This document shows positions 56,730 through 64,000 of a stretch of 64,000 nucleotides of DNA, one piece after another (position 1 is the stretch's first letter; every line of letters starts with the position of its first letter). The stretch is taken from contig BQMF02000139.1 in NCBI GenBank assembly GCA_027922465.2, positions 682,001 to 746,000 on the forward strand, in the 5' to 3' direction. The DNA is from Turritopsis dohrnii (taxonomy: Eukaryota; Cnidaria; Hydrozoa; Anthoathecata; Oceaniidae). The position numbers and the translations under genes are program-made. Under the pieces are notes generated by a model. That model saw only the letters and a program-made list of their open reading frames with translations, was not told the origin of the DNA and did not search any database.

Positions 56730-59385
56730 TATACTAAAATTGAGCAATCTTTTTTTCATGGGTGACTATTGAAAATCTAAACCCTTATATAAATATAAAT
56801 TTTCATTAGAATTGAATAATTTTCAAAATTTTTATCCAAATTTAGTTTAATTTGGTGGTGGAGATTTGATTTGATTTTGAGAAGACTCAACATGGTTTTT
56901 GAATATAATGCTTTAATATTTGAAAAATAATTGTTTTTGCTCTCCAAAACTTTGGAAATTGAGCAGACACGATAACTCTGCAAAATACTTGAAATCTTTT
57001 GAAGGGATAAACAAAAATGCTGCAACAAAATAGAAGAAGAAAAGTATGGAAGGGAAGGATATTAAATTCCAACTTTTCAAATGTTTTTCATGTGTACCTT
57101 ATGTACCATACATAATTGCAAAATAGCTTGTATCTACATTTAGAATCTAAAGCACATGAAACATAGTTTCAATAATATAGATAGAAACACTGACGTTTTC
57201 CACCCACCCCATTTATTTATTTTGAGCAAAAATTCCACCCAACCTGTTTTATTAATCACAAAGAAATTTCCCACCCACTCCAATTATTCAAAACTTGAGA
57301 TTACATTTTATGTACAGACTTTGGTAGTGTACAACATTCAGCTAACCAGTAACTTGTTCTAATTCATATATATAATTGCTTTATATTCACACCAACACCA
57401 ATCTACACTAAAAGTATGTGAAAATCTGTATTGCACAAGTATACTTTAGGTATGCAGTATAATTTGATATATAAATATATTTCATGCTCTGGAATACCAT
57501 TGAGCACTCTTGGTAGTTGTACACACCTCCCATAATATAAAATATTTATAAGATATCTGCTTTTGTTATGTATTTATATAACTAAAACATTGAAATTAAT
57601 CAAAAGAGTTGAAAATGGCTAGCCAACCGTTTCTTTAAAAAGATTTCTGCTCCTAGTTCCCATTTGTGTACCTTAAGGGAAGAAATGGTTTGTGGAAGAA
57701 ATTTTTGCGAATATATTTTTGCGGATAAATGACACAAAAATGCCATATTTTGCGGAATTAATTTTTGCGGATGCAAGGAATTTAATAACCTCTTGCAAGT
57801 GCAGATGCTGCTTGTATTGTTATTGACGAATGAGTAATAAGTCCTTAGATGTTCAATAACTTCAACTTCTTTCCTTTATCATTTTTCAAACGTTTTGTAT
57901 TTATATGCAAAGCAAAGTGAAAATTCAATTCTTTATGGATAAAAAATATGGAGAATTTTGCGGAATCTATTTTTGCGGATGACCAATATTTTATTCATTT
58001 TTACGGAATTTAATTTTGAGGATTTGAGCGAAAGTTCTGCACAAATTTTTTTCTCAAACAATTTCTTCCCTTAAGGTATATAATCTGGTAGGTTTTGGCA
58101 GATTACAATTTGTGTGTAATTGCATATAAACATTTAGGCTAGGAGAAAAAACTGTCTCTTTATACAATATGCTTATGACTTACAATAAAAATATCCTTAA
58201 TAAAAAAGAATCACTTAATAAAAGCCCCCAAGTCATCTGGGCAAAGATTGAATTCTGTGAGAGAAGATCCTTCATTTTTAAATTACAGCTAGGTTCATGA
58301 CATTCGTAAAGCCTTTAGGAACTGAAAAATGCATTTTATGGAAAGACCCATCAGAGAACCCTTCAAATCAACAGAAAATATTAGTATGAGTTTCTGCAAA
58401 TTCTCATGAAAAGAATGGATAATCTTTATAAAACAATATGTCACGCTTAAAATTTACTTTAAAAGAGATATATCAAGGTATTCTGTGTCTGGGTAGGTTG
58501 ACTGTAAATCATGCTTTATTAGCTTTTTCTTACCAAGTTTGGTGTCTCAAAAGGTATATTAATGTTTTGGAGTTTTTTCGTAACCTTTTCTAGGTTTCCC
58601 CCTCCTTTTCTATTTTCTTTTCCCTTTATATATAACAGATGACTTCCTAAGTGACATTGTTTATAATGCGTATGTGTTCTTTTCTTGATGATTTCTTAAG
58701 GATCAAGTCATTTCTGTCGACTTAGTCCTCTGAGGGGTCATTTTGATAATAACGAAGACGTTTAAAAATAGACATTAGCACTTTCACTTACTTTGATACA
58801 GATTTTAATTATTTTTCAGTTTGTAAATGGTATTAGCATGCATATATAAGCCAGTGAAACTATTCAATGATCTGAAATATCCCCCAAAATTGAAACTAAC
58901 AAAGAATAATATGAAGATCCTCAAGAGTTTTTTGTGCTCAACATCCACTTTCATTAAACTTTCAAAAAAACAGATACAAGCTTGAAATTTTTTGTACATG
59001 AAAATTTGCTCTTTCGGCTTTTAGAAAAACCCAACACCAAAGCCAGGAAAATTCATTATCATATGAAAATCCTTAATACAAATTTGACGGTAAAATCAGT
59101 CAAAATTTGCTATACTTGTTTGAAGTGTGAAACAGCACCACAAACACCAACTTCTGTAGATGTAAACTGATGAAAACAAAGCTTCGAGCTTCCCAGAATA
59201 TTCCTTGCTAGCTTCCATTTACATCGCGCTTATTTATTTATTGATTTTTGCCATCTGAAAAAGCGCCTTTTATACATTTTTGCTGGGCGTCGAAAAAGAC
59301 TTTCCGCCATCATGAAAACTCGTGAAATTTGAACTACCGAACTGCGCATGCTCACAATAAACGCCGCTTAGGAAACAGGCCAACT
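56730..59385. other. Intergenic, AT-rich
   Basis: Contains the MITE 57671-58076 and little else that can be named. Near 59339-59360 a - strand TTGTGAGCATGCGCAGTT (NRF1-like site) precedes ATGATGGCGGAAAGTC, a possible gene start, but the frame closes after 27 codons. Confidence 0.5.
57671..58076. mobile_element. MITE with CCTTAAGGGAAGAAATGGTT ends, TA target
   Basis: The left end CCTTAAGGGAAGAAATGGTT and the inverse of CCTTAAGGGAAGAAATTGTT at the right are each flanked by TA. The interior repeats TTTTTGCGGA many times. No coding content. Confidence 0.8.
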
Positions 59386-59859
59386 TGAGGATTGTGCAAG
59401 GGCGCGAAGCGCCCGCAGCGCAATCCCGATTTTATAAATAAAATCGAAGCCAACGATCTAATACTGGTGTATACGCCCATTCACGCCTTTAGGATTAAAG
59501 TCATTCGAATACGAGCTCCGATTTCATTTATATCTCTACTTATAACTATTTACACAATAAATGAAATCCAAAGAAGTAGTCAATTCGAGTCGCGGAAGTT
59601 CCACAATAAAGAGACATTATATAAAGTAATAAAGTTTCTTTCTTTGAAACGATTATACACATTCAACTACTACTCCCACGTGCACGAAAACTACCAGTAC
59701 CACCACGTGATCCACGACCTAAAATATAAGGTTAACTTTTGATTTACTCTTGGTTGTAGAAGGGGTCTTGGTGGGTGGGCAGTATTAGATCGTTGGCTTC
59801 GATTTTATTTATAAAATCGGGATTGCACTGCGGGCGCTTCGCGCCCTTGCACAATCCTC
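59386..59859. repeat. 80-base inverted repeats next to DIRS terminus
   Basis: Arms 59386-59466 and 59780-59859 are near-perfect inverses. Each carries GGGCGCGAAGCGCCC or its complement and a palindrome GATTTTATAAATAAAATC. In addition 59455-59508 is a direct copy of 59886-59937 (from GATCTAATACTGGTGTATAC to AAAGTCATTC), so part of the DIRS terminal repeat exists twice. The 313-base spacer has no recognisable content. Confidence 0.8.
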
Positions 59860-59947
59860 AATTTCATTTCATAAAATCTCCGCCCGATCTAATACTGGTG
59901 TATACGCCCATTCACGCCTTCAGGCTGAAAGTCATTCTTCACGACCT
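59860..59947. repeat. Left inverted terminal repeat of DIRS element
   Basis: Its inner edge TCATTCTTCACGACCT (59932-59947) is exactly inverted at 63985-64000, where the other terminal repeat begins and leaves the window. The recombinase stop codon lies inside the repeat. The outer boundary is uncertain because of the neighbouring inverted repeats. Confidence 0.75.
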
Positions 59948-62900
59948 CTGTTCAAAGCGTAAAACTGAGGATTCGTATGCATCTTTCTCTTTCACCTTCA
60001 CATCTCTGTGATAATACTTTTCAAAAGTACTAACCGACGACCAATGACCTCTTTTAATAATTTCTGCTATAGGAACCCCTTGACATTTTGCCTTTGATGA
60101 AGATGCAGACCTTGTAGAATGTGCCTTAAATGTTGAAGTATCTACGCCTGCCATGGAAAGAATTTCTAAGATCCACCTAGAAACCGTACATGACTTTACA
60201 TGCTTGTGAGGTTTAACTATACCTAACAACAAAAAACTCTCATTCCCTCTCCATAATCTGGTTCTTTCCAAATAAATATCTATATAGTGACAAACACATA
60301 ACTCTTTATTCTCCTTAAAATGGGAAAACTTTATAGGAGATCTCAACTTCCCTTTTCTTGCCGTTTTAGTTATCTCTCCGAAATGAAAAGTATAACCTGT
60401 ATGATGTTTAATCAAGTACTTGGTGTCTAGAGAACAAATTTCGTGTGCCCTGGCTATAGAGGTTAAAGCAAGAAGCATTGTTAGTTTCAAAGTCAACATT
60501 TTATCAGAAATATTCTCAGTCTTAATAGTACCCAGGTAAGAAACAACTTTGTCAACATCCCATATAAAAGTATATCTTGGGATAGGACATCTTTTATTAA
60601 AAACACCTGCCAGTAAAGCTGACACTAATGGGTGTTTTCCCACGGAGACACCCTCTACTGGTTCATGAAATGCTGACAAAGCTGATCGATAACCAGCAAT
60701 TGTTTGGTATTCTAATCCCTTTTCAAACAAATCTGAAAGAAACTCGATAACTAATGCTATAGAGCATCGAATTGGATCAACCTGTTTCCCAGAACACCAG
60801 CTAGCCCACTTACGCCAGGCCGATTCGTAATGAGAAACTGTTCCTTCTCTCCTAGCTACAGTGATAAGGTTGACAGCCTTTTCTGATAAGCCTTCTGCTT
60901 GCAACTTTCCCCTGATACTGTCCAAAGCACTAGTTGAAGGGTTTGATTTTGAATGAGAGGATGTCTTTCCCCTTGAGGATTCAGTAACAGGTCTGGGAAA
61001 GTTGGAAGCAGAATGGGATTCTGTACTGATAATTGAAGCAACTGAGGGTACCATGACTGAGTCTGCCATGCAGGAGTTACTAACAAAACTGTCGCCTTGT
61101 CTGATCTGACTTTCCATAACACCCTGCCTATTAGGGAAAAGGGAGGAAAAGCATAACCTCGTAGATGTGTCCAACGTGTTTGAAATGCATCTTGCCCCTT
61201 GCTGTAAGGATCTACCTTCCCAGAAAAATAAATGGGTACTTGATGCGACAGTCTTGATGCAAACAGGTCTGTACAAGGAGTCCACCTTGCCCGACATATA
61301 TTTTGAAACACCTGTTGACTCATTTTCCACTCGCTTGAGTCCTTCACGCTGCGAGACATTCTGTCTGCCTCCACATTTAAAATCCCTGGAAGGTACTCGA
61401 CAGTAATTGTGATCTGATGATCCAACAGATATTTCCAAATTTCTTTGCTTAACCCAGACAGGACTTCGCTCTTGGTCCCCCCCATCTTCATAAGATATGT
61501 TAGAGCCACTATATTGTCCATTTGAATGTGTATTGAGGAGCTCTGAGGAAACCTGCGATGAAAAGACAATATTGCCAGTTTTGCTGCTTTTAATTCTAGA
61601 TAATTGATGTGGTACTCCTTCTCCCGCTGTGACCACTGTCCCCCGGTGTTGAGTCCCTTGCAGGATGCCCCCCATCCTTGTAGAGATGCATCTGATGAAA
61701 TCACTAGTTGGGGTTGTGTCGACACTATTCCCACCCCATTGTGAAGATGGAGATTCTCTATCCACCATTTTAGTTCCTCCCTTGCCTCTTGATTCAAAAC
61801 TATTTGTACATCGTAATTCTGATTTTTCGCAAACTCTAGAATTTGTTGTCTTTGCATAGCTCTGTATTGAAGTGGAGCGGGAAATACCGCAATAGCCGAG
61901 GACGAGAGGCGACCCACAACTTTCATTAAATCCCTTACAGACACCTTTTCTGCTGCTAGAAGATCCTGACAATGAGACACAATCCTCTCCATTTTTCCCT
62001 GGGGAAGAAATAATTTTAAATTGTTCGAATCTATCTCTATACCCAGAAACTGAATAAGATGACATGGTTGAAGAACTGATTTTTGAAAATTGATAGTAAA
62101 GCCCAGATGTTGAAGAATGAAGATGAGAGTGTCTCTTGCCATCTCCACTTCCTCCTGAGTTGATGCTAAAATCAAGCAATCGTCCAGATAAATTATCAGA
62201 CGAACATTTAACCTCCTTAATATTGCTACTGGAATTTTCAATAGTTTCGTAAAGACTCGTGGAGCTGGACCCAGGCCAAAACACAGGCAGAGAAACTGAT
62301 AAATGTTTCCCTCCCATAAAAAACTGACATATCTTTGAGAGCTTTTGCTCAGAGGCACTGAGAAGTAAGCATCCTTCAGATCTATCTTTATCATATAATC
62401 CCCTTTTTGTAACAGTTCCTTCAAAAGGGATAGGCCTTCCATCTTGAAGTGCTGATACGGAATGTGCCTGTTCAAATTCCTCAGATTTATTACTGGTCTG
62501 TAACCCGACTCCTTCTTTGGGATAACGAAGATGGAGCTGAGGAAATGGCGCTGTGAAGGACTTTCCACAATCTCTATAGCTTGTTTGCGTAACATTTCCT
62601 GAATTTCCTTGTTCACTATATTTTTTTCCTCTAACTCGAAATTTGCACTGTGAGGAGGCTGAAGTTGAGACGGGGGGAGGGACTGAAAAGGAATTTGATA
62701 CCCTTTTACAAACCCTAAAATCTGAGGATCTTGAGTTAGAACTTCCCAATTTCGAATGTACCACTTCAGTCTTCCTGCTTGAGGTAGATTGGGGATTAGA
62801 TCTTGTGGAAACATTTCCTTTACTAATGGGTGAATTTTTGAAAGAATAAGCTCCGAGTTTCTTACTGGCTTTAACAAAGGAATAGGAATAATTCTTACCC

Positions 62901-63805
62901 CTCTGTGAGTTAAACTGGTATCTTCCTCTCGTGTTGAATAGCCCCCTGCCTCTCCCACGAAACAAGGGGCCCTTTCGAAAGGGCGCATTGGATGTCGACC
63001 TACTTGATGTTGACTGGAAATTTGTAGATTTCTGTTTCAACCCAGTAAACAAACTTTCAGATTGTTTTAAAGCCTTTGCTTCCTTAGTCAACTGTGATTC
63101 GAACTCTTCCCCAAACAAAACAGTATTTGAGGCTACATCCAGAGACTTTGACTGATTCTTTAGAATGTCCTTCACTCTTGATTGTGACTCCATCAGAGCA
63201 GACAAGATATTTTCTCTTCTTTGATAAGATATAGAGTTGAATACTTGTGTAAACAACATAATAGATTGATCAAACAAGGTTGATATTTGATCCAAGCCTT
63301 CATCTGGCAAAGAATCCTCTCTTTCCCCCTCCATAGTTGCCCAGAGCTGGGACACTGGACCAAACACTCTCCACAATATTTCTTGAATCAATTTAAGATT
63401 TCGTTCATGCTTCAACGTGGAAAACTTCGAATTGGATTGCAATAAATTCTTGATGTAGTTATCCAGTTCAGGCACCTTTCGTAGATTACTCGGAACTGGG
63501 GAACTTTGCAAAATCTGTTCCTCTATGTCCTTATCAGCAATATGTATGCCCATATATTTATGCACATACTCCAATAAACCATTGGGTAATTTCCAAGAGT
63601 TCTCATTGCTCTCTGGCCCCAGCTCGAATCTTGGTCGTTTAGCTGGAGGCTCATGAATTTCTTCCTCTCCTTCACCGGACGTAATCTCGGTATCAGGTGG
63701 GATATTCTCTTCAATGCTGACCTGCGCCTGGGGCTGAACAGAATCAGATTGATGTTGAGTACTGGTTGCTGTCTGAGTCAACCTATGAAAGAGACGTTTG
63801 AACAT
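59939..63805 (-). CDS. DIRS Gag and tyrosine recombinase in one 1288-codon frame
   Basis: Residues 1 to about 340 are Gag-like: acidic start, helical middle (LLEYVHKYMGIHIADKDIEE), then an Arg-Gly tract (FRGRGRGLFNTRGRYQFN) for nucleic-acid binding. Residues about 273-983 are overlapped by the reverse transcriptase frame, and here this frame is Ser-rich and without domains. From about 960 to the end it is a tyrosine recombinase with a SAM-like N-terminal domain (TVSHYESAWRKWASWC), Arg in LTSIARAHEI, the box HSTR (His1229, Arg1232), GHW (His1254) and nucleophile Tyr1264 or Tyr1265 in FEKYYHRD. It would integrate circular element DNA. All catalytic positions are present and no stop interrupts it. 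The recombinase may be made from a separate message or start. Confidence 0.92.
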   Translation of the reverse strand: MFKRLFHRLTQTATSTQHQSDSVQPQAQVSIEENIPPDTEITSGEGEEEIHEPPAKRPRFELGPESNENSWKLPNGLLEYVHKYMGIHIADKDIEEQILQSSPVPSNLRKVPELDNYIKNLLQSNSKFSTLKHERNLKLIQEILWRVFGPVSQLWATMEGEREDSLPDEGLDQISTLFDQSIMLFTQVFNSISYQRRENILSALMESQSRVKDILKNQSKSLDVASNTVLFGEEFESQLTKEAKALKQSESLFTGLKQKSTNFQSTSSRSTSNAPFRKGPLFRGRGRGLFNTRGRYQFNSQRGKNYSYSFVKASKKLGAYSFKNSPISKGNVSTRSNPQSTSSRKTEVVHSKLGSSNSRSSDFRVCKRVSNSFSVPPPVSTSASSQCKFRVRGKKYSEQGNSGNVTQTSYRDCGKSFTAPFPQLHLRYPKEGVGLQTSNKSEEFEQAHSVSALQDGRPIPFEGTVTKRGLYDKDRSEGCLLLSASEQKLSKICQFFMGGKHLSVSLPVFWPGSSSTSLYETIENSSSNIKEVKCSSDNLSGRLLDFSINSGGSGDGKRHSHLHSSTSGLYYQFSKISSSTMSSYSVSGYRDRFEQFKIISSPGKNGEDCVSLSGSSSSRKGVCKGFNESCGSPLVLGYCGISRSTSIQSYAKTTNSRVCEKSELRCTNSFESRGKGGTKMVDRESPSSQWGGNSVDTTPTSDFIRCISTRMGGILQGTQHRGTVVTAGEGVPHQLSRIKSSKTGNIVFSSQVSSELLNTHSNGQYSGSNISYEDGGDQERSPVWVKQRNLEISVGSSDHNYCRVPSRDFKCGGRQNVSQREGLKRVENESTGVSKYMSGKVDSLYRPVCIKTVASSTHLFFWEGRSLQQGARCISNTLDTSTRLCFSSLFPNRQGVMESQIRQGDSFVSNSCMADSVMVPSVASIISTESHSASNFPRPVTESSRGKTSSHSKSNPSTSALDSIRGKLQAEGLSEKAVNLITVARREGTVSHYESAWRKWASWCSGKQVDPIRCSIALVIEFLSDLFEKGLEYQTIAGYRSALSAFHEPVEGVSVGKHPLVSALLAGVFNKRCPIPRYTFIWDVDKVVSYLGTIKTENISDKMLTLKLTMLLALTSIARAHEICSLDTKYLIKHHTGYTFHFGEITKTARKGKLRSPIKFSHFKENKELCVCHYIDIYLERTRLWRGNESFLLLGIVKPHKHVKSCTVSRWILEILSMAGVDTSTFKAHSTRSASSSKAKCQGVPIAEIIKRGHWSSVSTFEKYYHRDVKVKEKDAYESSVLRFEQRS
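60856..62988 (-). CDS. DIRS reverse transcriptase and RNase H
   Basis: 710 codons, wholly inside the Gag-recombinase frame in a different register. Reverse transcriptase motifs: SSIFVIPKKESGYRPVINLR (fingers, about 151-170), IDLKDAYF (202-209), FGLGPAPRVFTKLL and IIYLDDCLIL with the catalytic YLDD at 267-270. RNase H: SSDASLQGWGA (Asp433), YLELKAAKLAI (Glu465), IQMDNIVAL (Asp491) and NVEADRMSR (Asp542). A C-terminal region typical of DIRS polymerases follows (DLFASRLSHQVPIYFS). It copies element RNA into DNA. The first ATG may not be the real start; a frameshift or internal initiation from Gag is possible. Intact throughout. Confidence 0.95.
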   Translation of the reverse strand: MRPFERAPCFVGEAGGYSTREEDTSLTHRGVRIIPIPLLKPVRNSELILSKIHPLVKEMFPQDLIPNLPQAGRLKWYIRNWEVLTQDPQILGFVKGYQIPFQSLPPSQLQPPHSANFELEEKNIVNKEIQEMLRKQAIEIVESPSQRHFLSSIFVIPKKESGYRPVINLRNLNRHIPYQHFKMEGLSLLKELLQKGDYMIKIDLKDAYFSVPLSKSSQRYVSFLWEGNIYQFLCLCFGLGPAPRVFTKLLKIPVAILRRLNVRLIIYLDDCLILASTQEEVEMARDTLIFILQHLGFTINFQKSVLQPCHLIQFLGIEIDSNNLKLFLPQGKMERIVSHCQDLLAAEKVSVRDLMKVVGRLSSSAIAVFPAPLQYRAMQRQQILEFAKNQNYDVQIVLNQEAREELKWWIENLHLHNGVGIVSTQPQLVISSDASLQGWGASCKGLNTGGQWSQREKEYHINYLELKAAKLAILSFHRRFPQSSSIHIQMDNIVALTYLMKMGGTKSEVLSGLSKEIWKYLLDHQITITVEYLPGILNVEADRMSRSVKDSSEWKMSQQVFQNICRARWTPCTDLFASRLSHQVPIYFSGKVDPYSKGQDAFQTRWTHLRGYAFPPFSLIGRVLWKVRSDKATVLLVTPAWQTQSWYPQLLQLSVQNPILLPTFPDLLLNPQGERHPLIQNQTLQLVLWTVSGESCKQKAYQKRLSTLSL

Positions 63806-63984
63806 AGTCTCATTAGCATCAATTTCCTGCTAGAGTATGATTGTAACTCTGTAGCACACTTTACATTAAATCTTATCAGTAATCACGGAATGATTACTCA
63901 GATAATTGGCGAATTAAATACCTAAACTTATCCAATTACTTACTGTGCGTCCATTTTGTTTGGCGAGAATTGACGAAAAAAAAA

Positions 63985-64000
63985 AGGTCGTGAAGAATGA
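63985..64000. repeat. Start of right inverted terminal repeat of DIRS element
   Basis: AGGTCGTGAAGAATGA at the very edge of the window is the exact inverse of 59932-59947. The rest lies outside. The 180 bases between it and the Gag ATG are the element's leader. Confidence 0.75.

Noticed and set aside
61167..61406. Open frames on the + strand across the DIRS element (61167-61406, 61665-61859, 62643-62849, 62931-63155)
   Set aside because: They are antisense shadows of the RT and Gag frames and contain no recognisable domains.

Overview
The window is nuclear DNA of an animal. It is AT-rich and holds two conserved single-copy genes with many introns, each exon bounded by GT..AG sites, one cytosolic tRNA gene, and a dense load of transposable elements. 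The type of genes and the mix of DIRS, pogo/Tigger, hAT-like, Harbinger-like and MULE-like elements suggest an aquatic invertebrate, quite possibly a cnidarian. That placement is an inference; nothing in the window proves it.

Layout: 1-1446 holds repeat ends and an inverted duplication. A 15-exon gene for the beta subunit of protein farnesyltransferase (FNTB) runs on the + strand from 1447 to 15951, with several transposons in its introns, including a decayed DIRS-type retroelement with intact inverted terminal repeats (11092-13027). The 16-23.9 kb interval is intergenic and repeat-built: a Harbinger-like MITE, a fold-back element with minisatellite arms carrying two small exons of an unknown gene, and a 1.2 kb tandem duplication. 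A 30-exon gene for phospholipase C beta runs on the - strand from 42494 down to 23915. Its exons join into a 1167-residue protein apart from one missing base in exon 15. Just upstream on the same strand lies a tRNA-Asn(GTT) gene, followed by the second copy of the duplication seen at 355-1168.

From 43.7 to 59.4 kb the sequence is mostly nested DNA transposons: a 9-bp-TSD long-TIR element inside a TA-inserting element, a Tigger element that itself received an insertion, and a hAT-like element that split an older open frame. The window ends with a largely complete DIRS retrotransposon on the - strand (about 59.4 kb to beyond 64.0 kb). Its Gag and tyrosine recombinase share one 1288-codon open frame, and the reverse transcriptase/RNase H frame lies entirely inside it in another register.

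The two host genes have known roles (protein prenylation; Gq-coupled phosphoinositide signalling) and are not obviously linked. Exon coordinates were worked out by hand from splice signals, reading phase and recalled family similarity. No alignment was run.
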